From Labia minor (Eukaryota > Arthropoda > Insecta > Dermaptera > Spongiphoridae): DNA of 64,000 nt. Shown here one piece after another: positions 46,911 to 59,616 of this stretch. Location: the NCBI GenBank assembly GCA_963082975.1, contig OY720344.1, positions 60,540,546 through 60,604,545 of the forward strand, in the 5' to 3' direction. Numbering within the stretch: the stretch's first letter is position 1; each line of letters begins with the position of its first letter. A program made the translations under genes and the position numbers. The notes beneath the pieces were generated by a model. That model was not told the origin of the DNA. It was given only the letters and a program-made list of their open reading frames with translations, and did no database searches.

Positions 46911-47682
46911 CAGTGATTCTCAAACACTGTGCCGCGGCACTTTTGCGAGATTATTAAAATGTGCCGCAAAACAAAATGTAAAGAGGCTCTTAAACATTTC
47001 CGACTTTTTTTTCTAAATTGGTTCTAAAAAAAATTAGCTGGGGTGTCTCCACTCGACTATCTCGCAATTTGAATTAGAAATATATAATAATATATTATGT
47101 TTAAATTAAATTTAATTAACTATAAATTATAAATTAAAATTAATAAATAATATTTATTAAATGAGCGCATGTTTGGCTCTTTGTTGATTCAATCAAGCTG
47201 AAATTCTATATAAGCATTTTTATACAATTTTTTATCATGTGAAAAACTATCAAACATATATCTTAATTTTTACGGTCAGTTTAGAGGGAAAAAAATGAAA
47301 ACGTTGTAGGTAATGACTTGAGTTGATAGAAGACTACGAATTTTGAATAATGCCCGTATATCATATTTCATTATTCTAGCTCAAACCGTTTTTGGGTAAT
47401 CTTGTCTACACACACACACACACACACAGACAGACAGACATTTTTTGTCAACCTTAGTGAAAATGATTCAGGAACCTTCAAAACGTATAAAAACATCAAA
47501 ATCTCAACATCGAAAATTTTCGAGATCGCAATACTATCTCTGGTAGTAAAAAAGGTAAACTGTTTTTGGGACCACTTTTTTTCAATATGGTAAACTTTTA
47601 GTCTTATCTTTTTCTTGGTGTGCCGCCAAATTTTTAAACCGTTAAAAGTGTGCCGTGGTAAAAAAAAGGTTGAGAATCACTG
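46911..47682. mobile_element. hAT MITE hosting HINE-A copy 8
   Basis: Inverted ends CAGTGATTCTCAAAC and, inverted, CAGTGATTCTCAACC, with GTGCCGCGGCAC- and GTGCCGTGGT-type blocks just inside. Flanked by the perfect 8-bp duplication aactaaaa (46903-46910 and 47683-47690). Removing the HINE-A insert (47036-47548) leaves a MITE of about 260 bp, the usual size for this type. Confidence 0.9.
47036..47548 (-). mobile_element. HINE-A copy 8, nested in a hAT MITE
   Basis: Minus-strand copy: GGGGTGTCTCCACTCGACTA at the left holds the hairpin and subterminal repeat. The CA/CAGA microsatellite is at about 47406-47440, and ctatctctggtagtaaa lies at the right. It has the same internal deletion junction as copy 6. 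Confidence 0.82.
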
Positions 47683-47690
47683 AACTAAAA

Positions 47691-48500
47691 TCATTAAGTA
47701 ATGGGACTTTAATAATATATAACAAATAATTTAAAATTTTAATACTTACTTTTAGACAAAATAATAAAATATCTTGTAATATTATAATTCTGATTTTTTT
47801 TTTCATTTCTTTATTATAAAGTAATTAGTGTTTAACGTTTAATTAAGAAAAATAAAGACAAGAAGAACTAACTACGCATTTATTTTTATAATAATTTTTC
47901 TTGATTTTTTAAAAATTATTTATATATATATATAAATTAAATTCTAAGGTTTTATTGTTTTTGTTTTATAATTTCTCTTTGCAAATCAGCGTTTGGGTAA
48001 TATTCAAAGTGTAATAAATTATTTGTATGCGTTTGGAAGATGAGGGTAGGTAAAAGGAAGAGAAGAGGGACTGTGAAACGATATCATAGAAGAAATACGG
48101 GAGAGAGAGAGAGAGAGAAAAGAACTAAAAGGAGAGACAGGGGGTGGAGACGAAGAGGGAAGATAAATATACACTCTTGCGGAAACAGGGTCAGGTACTA
48201 CTCGGATATTATAATTCTACTAGCCAAGTCATTCGATTATACGTTACTTTCTCTCTCTTTCTTTATTTCATTATACGTTATTTTGTTTTTAATTTATTGA
48301 ATTAAATTGAATTTTGAAATTAAATTAAGAGAGGAGAAGAATTATTTTTACTTTTTGATCCCTATATAAGCAAATGTGGATTAAGTCTAATGTAGGTAGG
48401 TATTTTCTATAAAAATTTCTTTAATGATTGGGATTTAAGAGAATTAATTAATTAATTAATTTTTATTTATGAAATCTAAATAATATTATATATAGGTATA
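47691..48500. other. Spacer with purine-rich patch
   Basis: A GA-rich tract at 48040-48170 gives an arginine-rich open frame that I regard as a composition artefact. Confidence 0.5.
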
Positions 48501-48964
48501 CACTGTTTGGACAATAACCAAGGTGACTGAGACCATAAAAACAAAACGGGTAACAAATTTATAAATTTTATTTCAGATTATTCAAAATACATTCCTTCCT
48601 CTTTGATACACCTTTCAAATCTTTTTTAAAATGAATTGAAGCATAAACGCTCTCCCTTCATGGCCATTTTTAGTTTAATGAATAGCCAAAAGTCATCTGG
48701 GGCTAGATCAGAGGAATAGGGAGGATGGGCGATAACAACAACGCCTTTTTTTGCCAAAAACTCGGTCACAATTAGGCACTTGTGAGCAGGAGCGTTGTCG
48801 TGCAATAGCCTCCATGAGCCTTTTTAAAAACTAACTTTACTAATTTTTTGTTAATAAACTTACATTGTAACTACACGTTTTGCACTTTATTTCAATCCAA
48901 TATCTTTAAAATTGACAGTTTGACAAATAGTTTAAAACCACCCGATCCATCTGCGCCACCCTGT
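48501..48964 (-). mobile_element. Mariner relic, C-terminal part only
   Basis: TA on both sides. On the minus strand a frame reads RLLHDNAPAHKCLIVTEFLA, KKGVVVIAHPPYSSDLAPDD and FWLFIKLKMAMKGE. This is the second (HDNAPAH) and third (SDLAPDD) catalytic aspartate region of a mariner transposase, then CIKEEG.YFE. The N-terminal two thirds are missing. The right end CAGGGTGGCGCA looks like a terminal repeat; the left end (CACTGTTTGGAC) matches it poorly. Confidence 0.75.
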
Positions 48965-51877
48965 ATATTGTAAGATGTTCTGCTTCGACTATTATATAGG
49001 AGCAACATGTTTTACTATGATCAGTTTTACGATTTATATTGCATTAATCAAAAACATATTTTTTTCTCTTACAATATATATAACCGAAGAGCTGTCTTGG
49101 AGAGAATGGGTGCGATTTGAATTCATAGATTAAAAAGATTGAAACCCAAGAAATCACACTTTTTCTAAACATGTCACATTTTTTTACTTAATAATATTTA
49201 TAGTATGCATTTTTAATTAAATGATTAACAATAGTATTATTGGAATTTTAAATCTAAAAATCTACATTTGAATAGTTCTAAACTTATTTTTCAAATATCA
49301 AGTCAATTTAAACTTTTTCAAATATTACTACTAAATTTCCTTTTTTTTTATTACATTTATTATACATATATATTGTTTAGTATATCTATTTTATTTTATA
49401 TGATAAGAAAGGAGAATTTTCTTGTTTTTGTTATTTATTTATTTATTTTGAAACCAAAAAATCTAACTGTGCATCAGCTTTTGATTCTATTAGGAATTGT
49501 CAAGGAAATGCGGGTGATCCCTCGCCATCTCTCTCTCTCTCTCTAAAGGGAATTGGTCCTCTACAATACACATCTGCCTTCTCTCCACCCTCATATCAGT
49601 ATAACCCACAATCCATCCCCCTGTCCTTTCAAATTGGGGTATCTTCTGTCATTCAATCTTATTGAAACATACGTACAAAGCACAAAAACAACCATGAAAA
49701 CTCACTACCCTACAAAATCAAAAACATTTGCTCTTACATTATATTAATAAATATTGTTATTTAAAAAAATATTTCTTTATTTTTAAACATATAATTATAA
49801 ACTTATATGTATCAAAAACATATTTAATAATTTTTTAAATAAATTAAAACAATTATAAGGTAAATCCTATTAAAATTATTTCATATTAATATTTATATAT
49901 AATAATAAAGATATATTCATATTTATTTAGATTTAACGATATGTATTTATTTTAAGTGAGAGTTTAAAAATAAAAAAAAAATTATATATATGTAAAATAT
50001 TTCATATTTTGTCTCAGTTTAGGGGAACTTGTGTCTGTGAGGTTGGTAGTGTTTGGTTGTTAAAAGATGCTTGTTTGCCAAATAATTAATTTTAAAGATG
50101 GAATAGTTGGTAAATATTAATAAATATATATTTCTGGTTTTGATAGTAAAAATAAATGAAGTGTTGACTTTAAAACAAATTGTTTTTTTAAGGTAACTGG
50201 GTTATATAATTTGTATATATTTTTAATTTGTATATGTTTTTATTAAATTGTTTTTTTAAGGAATCCATTGGTCAAGTCATTTAACCACAACTAATTACCA
50301 ACTTATATATATAATAAAAGTATATATATTATTATTTATAGATATTTATTAAATCGAATAAAAATTGAAATGTAATTAATTATAATTATAAATGAAATAA
50401 TTAATTTATAAATGCAAATTAATAGTGTGATTTAAATGAGGTAATTTAAATAATACAAAAAAAAAAATATATATATGCAAAATTAAAATAAATATTTTAA
50501 GTACATATTTAATTAAATTATATGTGTAATTTATACATTAATTAAATTGATTATAATTAATTTTCTAACATTATAAATTGAAAAGTAAATATAAAGTTTT
50601 ATTTTTTTTTATTATAATATATTATTTACGTGAATATTATTTTTAATTTGAAAGCTAAGTTTGTGGTTTTATGACTTTCATAATTCATATTTGCTTTTTT
50701 TCATTTTCAAAATTTAAATTTATATTATAAGAAAAAATTGAAATAGGAATTGGATATTAAATAAAAAAGAAATGAAAAACTCATCCCAGGTGATTCAAAT
50801 GAATGAGAATAAATAGTAATGAAGATATACCGATACGTCTTTCTGTCTGTCTTTCTTGCTGGAGGGGGGATTTGATTTTGTAAATACACTTTGATACTTT
50901 ACATCATAAATCTTCACACAACTGGGTATATGTGAGTGAGTGGAGTCTATTAAAATTAGAAAGCTTCTTTTATCAGTTGAGACCTATCATGACTTTGGAA
51001 ATTTATTATTATATATATTACCCATATATGAACAGGATGATGGAAGGAATAAGAGGGAAAGAGGAAACTAAAGATGAAAAAGATATTCCAAAATATGCAT
51101 ATAGCCCTGTATATATATTGTGTATGTATGTGTGTATGTCTATGAGTATGGTGGACAGACATTCAAAATCTCCCCCAGGGTAAATGGAGAAGAATGCGGG
51201 GGATGGTAAGGACAGTCTGCGCTAAGAAAAAAATAGATATCAACCTATTCATTTCTAGAAGAAGATAATAAATATAAATTATTAATAAAAAAAAATATAT
51301 ATATGGAGAAAATGAAAGAGATATAGAATGAAAAGGAAAAATAATTATAACAGCAAGATATTAGAATATATAAAAACTAAACCACGTTTTTAATATATAT
51401 TATATTAAACAACTTATATTAATAAAAATAAATATTTAATTAAAAAAAAACCTTTTTTTGTTAAATTTATTTATAATAAGTATTAATATAATCAAATCAA
51501 CTACTGAACTTGAAGTTCAAACTTATTCAGAAAAGGAAAATAAAATAAAACAAGTCTCATTCTCTTTATTATTTAACTTTTGACAAAATATTTCATAAGT
51601 AATTAAATGTTTATTATTTAATTTTCTCTATAATTTAATATAATATAAATTTTTTTTATATATTTTTAAAATTTTAATAAACATAGCTTACTCTTTTGAT
51701 ATTTAATTATATATATTTATTCATCAATGTATTTAAGCAAAAATGATGTCAGGACGTTAGCATCCCAACAGAAGCTTAAATATTTGGTTATCATCGGTTT
51801 TTCCATTTGATCGGAATATTGTGCTCAAGATTTTGAACATACACACAGACACACACGTCATCAGTATAATCGCTTTT
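48965..51877. other. AT-rich stretch, no gene seen
   Basis: It contains short CT tracts (49529-49546) and AT-rich simple sequence. Open frames at 49268-49747 and 50932-51183 are low-complexity. I see no gene. Confidence 0.5.
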
Positions 51878-52424
51878 TACTATCACGCCAGAGATAGTAT
51901 TGTGATCACGAAAATATTCGATGTCGAGATTTTGATGATTTTATACGTTTTGAAGGTCCCTGAGTCATTTTCACTAAGGTTGAGAAAAATGTCTGTGTGT
52001 GTGTCTCTTTCTCTCTCTCTCTGTGTGTGTGTGTGTGTAGACAAGATTACGCTAATCCGTAGATTTCTATCAACTTTTGAGAAATGTAGCTCATTCAGAA
52101 GAGAATAATTACCTACCACGTTTTCATTTTTTTCCTCTAAACTGACCATAAAACTAAAGATATATGCTTGATACTTTTTCACATGATTAAAATTTGTATA
52201 AAACTTGACTGAAAGTACCATAATTAAATTTTTAACACGTTGAATGCAAATCAGGCGCCAGCACGTGACGTGGTGCCATCAACAGTCAAAGAGCACTGGT
52301 TTAATAAATATTATTTATTAATTTTAATTTATAATTTATAATTAATTAAATTTAATTTAAATATAATATATTTGTTAATTAATCCAATTCAAATTTGAGA
52401 GATAGTCGAGTGGAGACACTCCAG
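51878..52424 (+). mobile_element. HINE-A copy 9
   Basis: Starts TACTATCACGCCAGAGATAG and ends GAGAGATAGTCGAGTGGAGAC-ACTCCAG. Compound GT/CT microsatellite at 51992-52038. The post-microsatellite module is lost by a deletion (attacgctaatccgtag), so only its edges remain. Confidence 0.82.
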
Positions 52425-55400
52425 ATTTTTTGGACTCAGAAATACTTGAAAAGTAAAATGTAAGAAAATGGATACCGGAAATGAATCGGGATTACAATAC
52501 TTTTTTACTCTCAAAAAACTTTGAAATTTTTTTCGTTTGAAAAGTTAAAAAATATGTGTAAAACAAAAAATAATTGTTTAAATTTAATTATTTTAATAAA
52601 TAATGATTATAAAAATTATTCTAATTACGATCAACATGGTAGATACAATTAAACCGAGATAACACACCATGTTATTATCAGAACTCGGATAATAATAATA
52701 ATTATTATTATTATCAATGTAACTAAAGAATTGATTTCTCTTTTATAAATATTTTACTTTGATACCAAATATTATTTATCATTATTATTATAATTATTAT
52801 ATATATATATATATATATATATATTGGTAGTATAATAATAACATTTATGATCAACATTTGTGGTTCCTGTTCCATAATTATTTACACAATCTATAATACT
52901 TAGTTTTTTCTCTCTTGATGGATGAAATTTCTATTGGATATCAAATTCCAATAAACCAATAGTCCGTTTGTATCTTTCAAACATTTGCCAATTGGTCGAA
53001 TGGGTGAAGGGTTATGGGGAGGTGGAAGGTGGAATGGATGGTGGAGAGATTCGAATATCGTTAAAATTTATATTTACTTTAACGTCGTTAAGTAATCATT
53101 CAATGCAATGCAATACAATGCAATTCAAAGTTAAATACAATACCAGTGGATGAATGCATAGATGTTTGTCAGAGTTTGTGAACAGGTATGTGTGTGTATT
53201 ATTATTTTGATTTACATCTGAAATTTTTAATAAAATTTTGGAATTGGAAATAAATAAATATTAAATTAATAATAATGTTAATAATAAAGGAATTCGAATA
53301 TAGATAATATAGCACAATAGGATAGAAATACTATTTAATAAAATTCAATTCTATAAAATATTTATATAAAATAGTTGGATTAAATTCTTTTGAATGTTCT
53401 AAATTAATACAAATGAAACATACATATATATAATTAGTTTATATAAAAAAAATGTTTTAAGGCATTTCTTAAATCCTATAAAAAATAATTTATTATTGTA
53501 TATTGTGATTAATAATAAAAACTAATGAATTATAGTTATAAAAAGAAATTTAAACATATAAACAAATTGTTTTTTATAGCTATTTTTCAAATCTTCCTTA
53601 TTTTTATAATAATTAATAAAATATAATATATAATATATGTATAATATATATATGCTATTTAGTTTAAAAAATTAACAGTCTTGAAGCTATTAGTGGAATT
53701 TCTCAAGTTCAGAATGACAACTTTATTACAGTAAATATCTAATATATATTTAACTATATTTGTATACATATATAATTAATTTATAAAAAATGAAATTATT
53801 AATTACATAAGTAAAATTTAAATTTAAATAAATTTAAATATTTAATAAACAAGTAATTTAGTTTTACTACAAATTTAATAATTTGATTAGAGATACATTA
53901 TTTTTTATATTTTAATTTATTTCAATTGAATAATTCTTGTTTTTTTTTTGATTTTAGATTTTATTTGATCAAAATCTTGGTGGCAATCAATTCAATGAAA
54001 TTCACTTTACTCACTCGTCATCCCATTCTTCTTATTCTTTATCCATCCATCGTCTATCCATAATCTTTTTTTCATTTCAATTACTAGAATTCTCCCTTCA
54101 TTTTTATTTTATATATATATATATATATATATATTGTGTATGTATATATATATAAATATTCACAAATTGGTAGAGATTTAATAAAGAATTAAATTAAATT
54201 CCCCCCCCCTTCTAAAAAGATATAATTTTAATTAAGGAAAAACGTGAATGTTCTGAATATATAATACACTAGTTATGTACGTAGAAGGTAAAGATAACTT
54301 GCAAATTTGTGTCCAATTACTGATAGTATTCATTCACTCTCCATGTCATGAATAGATGATATGATGTGTGCATATTAATCACAAAACCTAAATCTCTATA
54401 GATTTACACCCAACAGCCAGTTTTGAAATTGAATTTGTAGTATATACATATATTATATTTCAATTTAATACTTACTTCAAATTCTATTTCTCATAAATTA
54501 TAAGTAAAATTGCGCATTTTAAATACTTAATACTCATAATGTATAGTTCATCTACCCATCCCACATTTGCACAGCATCCGACTGATAAGATAAACATTAT
54601 TCATTTTCCTACATAAAAGTGAGAGATTCTGATGTTTTTTTTTAAATGATTTGTTTGAAAATGAAAATGGTTGTGTGGAATGGTGGTATATGTATGTGGG
54701 TATATGTAGAGATGTGGGTATGAGGGGGGATTATAGGGCACAAACAAGCATTTGGCGGAGACTAGCGACATGGGTGTTAATTTATAACGATAACAGTCCG
54801 TGTATATTTTATTATTAAAACGAATCTTTCAGATAAAACACTCTACAATAGAATGTATCTATGTGTGGGTGGATGGATGGTGAGAGAGAGAGAGAGAGTT
54901 ACGTTTTACTAAATACTCTCAATGAATGCATACATGTCTGTTAAATAGTAATATATGTATTTAAATGTTAAAAAGCAACGCGATTATACTATTTTATAGA
55001 AAAAAAATCTATAAATCGATAAAAAAAATACTTTTTACTTGAATTTCTGATTTTTTTTTTGTTTTTAATATTTGCTTAAAATTATCTTTCTCAATCAAGT
55101 ATTAAATGTTCAATATCACCAGCTAATGCAATTTGGTTCATTATTATTAATGTAATATTAATATTAATAAGAAGTATAAAGCAGTCTTTGTTAGGGGCAC
55201 AGGATATTCAGAAATACTTCATCATGTTTATAAGGATCTCTATGAATATAGGTTTAATAGTAATAATAAAGTGTTGTTAATATACTACTATATAATATTT
55301 GAGATTATAAGTTATTTAAATTTAAATAAAAATCATTTTTATTAACTCTCTGTGTGTTTTCTATATTTAGTATAAAATTAATAGATACAAGTAATTAATA

Positions 55401-56465
55401 ACACTTGTTGACAATTAATGTTTACAGGTTGAGTGAATGAATTTGTAGAGAGTAAGGGTATTTAATAATTGATTTAACATTTATATTAAATTGTATAGAA
55501 CTTTGTTTAAAATCCAATTAATATTTTATATCATCATTTTACACATTTTACTGCTTATAAATAAAGTTTTGATCATTTTCCATAAAATAAGTTATTATAT
55601 ACGATAGAAACAAACAAAAAAAATCATTCAATAAATTTTATTTAGACTTAGAAAAATAAGCAATTAAAATTTTTTAATCATTTACAATTCCATTTAATTT
55701 TTTTTATTTAATTTAGAATTTTAATATTGAAAAGAATTATTTTTGTATGTTCTTTTCAAAAGTAGAATATCTACATACAAGATATTGCTCGTATAAAAGA
55801 TGCAATGAAATTATACTTCTATTAATTGTTTAAAGCTTTAAATATTTTCATAATATTAAAAAGGAATATTATCGTTATTTCATGAACGTTCAAATTAAAA
55901 TAAAATGAATAGAATGTTTTATAAAAGAAATAAAAAATAATTAGTTATATAATTTGTTCTTTAAGTCAAAAAAAAACTGCTTTTACTTTACTTTCATTCA
56001 TCATTAATCGTTTTTTTTCTTTTTTTTATTTTCTTTACTTGATAAATTGAAAAATAGGTGAGTTTTTTATTTCAAAAGGAACGATCAACGACGAACGAGG
56101 GAATGATGAAAGTGATGTTAGGAGGTCGGGGGATGGTTACTGAGGGTGAGGTAAGTGGATGATTGTTAAAGAGAGAGAGAAGCTGTTTAATTTAACATTT
56201 CTCTCTCAGATGAGAGGCATTCCTTTCATTTAATAAGAAATCTTCATTTCAATCCGACAGAATGGACGTTCAATGGAATTTCTAAATCCTCTCCCTCTGA
56301 CTCTTTCACCTCTCACACTCCGAATTTTTTCCTACCCCTTGCTACAAGTCGTTTTTTATTACACTTCTCCTAAAACTATAATTTTTTTAAAAAATTTTGA
56401 TTCATATATTTTTAATAATTTTTGTAGATTGTAGATTGTTGTTTAATATTTTTAGATTAGTAGTA
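52425..56465. other. Long AT-rich stretch, no gene seen
   Basis: Simple sequence includes AT at 52799-52823 and 54110-54133, an ATT block at 52690-52710 and GA at 54882-54898. Balanced patches at 54690-54800 and 56090-56350 have no persistent frame. Nothing supports a gene. Confidence 0.5.
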
Positions 56466-56467
56466 TA

Positions 56468-57249
56468 CGAGGTGTGTTCTAAAAGTAAGGTCACTTTGTA
56501 TTTTTATGAAAAAATATTTATTTATTTATCAATATTTATGTTGTCCCCTTCAAAGTAATCCCCCTCAGGTACAATACACTTATGCCAACGGTTGTTCCAA
56601 TCCTCAAAGCACTTCTCATAATCACTTTTCGGTATAGCCTTGAGCTCTTCCAGCAATGCAGTATTTATCTCCTCAATCGTTGCAAATCTCCGACCTTTCA
56701 TAGGTCTCTTTAGTTTTGGGAACAAGAAAAAGTCACAAGGGGCCAAATCCGGTGAATATAGTGGCTGAGGCATGATTGTAGTGTTGTTTTTGGTCAAAAA
56801 ATCTCTCACAAGCAAAGATGAGTGAGCAGGGGCATTATCGTAATGCAAAAGCCATAAATTGTTTTTCTGGACGTTTTCTTCGTATTGCTTCTCGCAAACG
56901 GCGCATAACTTCAAGATGAAATTGTTTATTCACCGTACTACCATATGGGAAGAACTCCTGATACACCATGGTAATCGAAGAAAACAGTGAGCAAAAGCGT
57001 CCAGAGCGAGGCTCGTCATTGGCATCTTCCCAGCCATCTTGGAAGAGTTTGTAACACTTGTAAACATTTTTGTTACTCAGAACAGTTTCACCGTATGCCA
57101 CTGTAAACATTTCAAGTGTTTCGGAGCACTTTATTTTAATTTTTACACAAAATTTGATGCAAATCCTTTGATCTATATTTTTCGATAGCAAAAAATCGAC
57201 AAGCACGCAAACATCTATAACCTTTACGCCTCTCATAACCAAACAAATA
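56468..57249 (-). mobile_element. Mariner, left segment of a split copy
   Basis: The left end CGAGGTGTGTTCTAAAAGTA follows TA (56466-56467). The matching inverted end is at 63185-63204, so 56468-57249 and 63063-63204 are two halves of one mariner separated by a HINE-D insertion. This half carries the whole remaining transposase reading frame. Confidence 0.82.
56522..57242 (-). pseudogene. Mariner transposase (deleted and frameshifted)
   Basis: The N-terminal piece on the minus strand has QRICIKFCVKIKIKCSETLE and MFTVAYGETVLSNKNVYKCY (first helix-turn-helix region). It breaks off at EPRSGRF and resumes at MVYQEFFPYGSTVNKQFHLE with VMRRLREAIRRKRPE, so the second HTH and the first catalytic aspartate are deleted. 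A frameshift near 56850 leads to the C-terminal piece LHYDNAPAHSSLLVRDFLTK, YSPDLAPCDFFLFPKLKRPM and WNNRWHKCIVPEGDYFEGDN. The spacing from HYDNAPAH to SPDLAPCD fits DD34D mariner transposases. It once cut and pasted the element at TA sites. Confidence 0.85.
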
Positions 57250-57407
57250 AGCGGGAGTGTCCTCCCCTAGACTTTCCCGCATATAAATAGGTATAAAGAG
57301 TTGTGAATGAATATTTAGAATGTGTAAACTTGGTATTGATAAAGAGCCAGTTCGTATTAGTTTATTGGTGTCAAATTTGATATTTGGTAACATTTATATA
57401 TATATAT
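57250..57407 (-). mobile_element. HINE-D, 3' segment
   Basis: On the minus strand the segment ends GCGGGAAAGT, then CTAGG and the hairpin GGGAG-GACA-CTCCC, then GCT. GCGGGAAAGT is the inverse of ACTTTCCCGC at the 5' end (63053-63063), a perfect 10-bp subterminal inverted repeat. The design and hairpin align with HINE-A. The segment is cut off at 57408 by the LTR element. Confidence 0.78.
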
Positions 57408-58609
57408 TGTAAAGGTTTTCTTGGGTTTCTAGGGGGGGGAAGGGGAAGGGGAAAGAATCAATTAAAAAAAATTAATATAAATAATTTTTTTATTTTAATT
57501 AATATTTAATTTAATTTAAATTAAATTGATAAATTTAGAATTAATCAGAAGATAATTAATATTGATTTTAATATTAATTAATAAATCCATTAATTAATTT
57601 CTTATATTCCAATCAATTAGTAATTATGATTTAAATTAATAATTGAGGTTTTAAAAGATAATGAAGGTAGGAGAAATGAGGGGAAAAAATATGGCGTCCT
57701 TCTAATTCGACAAGGGTCGTGAATGAAGGAGATAATTTTAATTTGTGGTCCAGATAAAGATATAGCACTCAGATAACAGTGATTCCAGCGTGAAATAGAG
57801 AAAGAGTTGTACAATGGAAGAGAGTGATTAGCTTATTAGATGTGAACTTTTATAAATTTTATTATAAGTAAAATAAATAACGTTAGAAAATTTTCTTTCA
57901 AGAATCTTTGTTATTTTAAGCAATAAATCATATTAATTAGTTTTACAAATGGTAATAGAAATAATATCAATTAGTAACAAGAACTTAAATTATAATAAAA
58001 TAAAAGGAAGGAAATAAAGTCTTATCCGTGTCGTGGTGTGGAAAAGGCGGCTGACATATGATGTCGTGATGATTTCCAAGAGGTCCAGATGAGTAGATTT
58101 TGTGAGGATCGAAAGAACCAGGTTGTCTTGTGTCTTCACGGGTTGAGATCAATTCCAATATTTAAATATTTTGTTTGGAAACGAATGAGAGTTAAAAAGC
58201 ATTTAGCAACGCAAACATTCTATAAAAGTTGATTGTGCAAAATAGAACACGTCTATTCTCTCTGGTGTCTCGATAAAGAATAATCTTTCCAACAATATCA
58301 ATAATCAAAATCAACACTCGGATAAATTCACTCACACTCTCACATAAACACACACAGACCTGGAGTTCTTCCGTCTCTTTCTAATTCTAATTACAAAGTT
58401 GTATTTTAATTAAATAATTTATTTTATAAATTAACTAATTATCTCTCTAAGTGAGATCACATTTCAAATTCTTAGAACTATTAAATTATATAATATTAAA
58501 ATACATAAAAAGAAAGGGATAGAGATATTGGCATTAATAAATAAAAAAAACTTAAATATAAAATAAAGAAATTATTAAAATTAGGGACTGAATTGAAAAT
58601 ATCAGTACA
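57408..58609 (-). repeat. LTR (3' LTR in element orientation)
   Basis: 1202 bp, TG...CA ended on the plus strand (tgtaaagg...tcagtaca). It is near-identical to 60799-62000. A (G)8 run (gggggggg) and a GA-like repeat lie near what is, in element orientation, its 3' end. Confidence 0.93.
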
Positions 58610-58622
58610 TCCTCCACCTTTG
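58610..58622 (-). other. Polypurine tract
   Basis: Directly before the 3' LTR in element orientation the sequence reads AAAGGTGGAGGA. A purine run at this position primes plus-strand DNA synthesis in LTR elements. It fixes the element's orientation as minus. Confidence 0.8.
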
Positions 58623-59344
58623 TAAAAAAAAAAAAAAATATTTCTTTTGGAGATGAAATGTTCACAAATCACAAAAAAATATAATTTTTTTTTTTTTTAA
58701 CATAATTGTTATGAATACTTAAAAAATATTACATTGGCATTTGTATATAACAAAACAACAAAAAACTTTCAGATATTTGGCCCTTTTTTTTTTTTAAAGA
58801 ATACCAAATTAATACTGGCAATACAGAGGTTTGATATGGTGGATTCTAAGAAAACAATTTATAAAGAAGTTAACAAGTAGCAGAAACACAACGAATTGGT
58901 TCACACTGACACCCACAGAATAATTATAGTACTCTAACGTGACACATTAAGGTTGGAGCAAGTCTGGCAATAATCATATTTAATAATAAGTAATACAGGT
59001 CCATTGGAAAATTATCAGTTTCGATTTTCTCATTTCTACTTAAATTTAATTAGAATTCATGTTTCATTCTTTATTCAATACTTTATTGCTTTCATAGCAT
59101 TTTATATTCTCTTTAATTATTCATATCTCATTTTCATTTAACATTTGTTTCTCTATAAAAATCCTATTATCTATAACATCAAATTCTTCTATATTATTTT
59201 TCGCAAATATCAGAAACCTCTCCTTACCATCTCACAATAGAAGCGATTTCAATCATCAAAACAGACTAAGAGACAGACCCGCTTGGTGGCTCATATGTCA
59301 AGGCAAAGTCTTCAAATTACACTTGTTAAAAAAATGACAAAAAA

Positions 59345-59500
59345 TTATTAATTGGAATAAAAGGGTTTCAAAATCCTCCTATTATACTTGCCGATATTTT
59401 TATTTGTGTGAGCGTTCTTAATTTCATAAGTTCTCTCTCCACCATGGAGCTTTTTATTGATTTGAAATGGTCCTTCGATTTGATTTAACCAATACCAAAT
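59345..59500 (-). pseudogene. Pol C-terminal remnant (integrase GPY/F-like end)
   Basis: On the minus strand a short frame reads IEGPFQINKKLHGGERTYEI, then KNAHTNKNIGKYNRRILKP, FYSN and a stop. The order GPF, GG-R-TYE, NR..LKP matches the module that ends many Ty3/gypsy integrases (GPY/F). Only this tail remains. It shows the element derives from a full Gag-Pol parent by a large internal deletion. Confidence 0.6.
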
Positions 59501-59616
59501 CTCTTTAAAACATCAGATAATTCAATATTCTTTTAAGGGGGATGGTTAAAAGAAACTTAGAAAATTTTTTTAAAATTGAAGAAGGCAAAGCAAGGTTTTT
59601 ATTTACATAAAATTTT

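Noticed and set aside
57617..57814. 65-codon frame present in both LTRs
   Set aside because: It lies inside untranslated LTR sequence and is duplicated only because the LTRs are identical.
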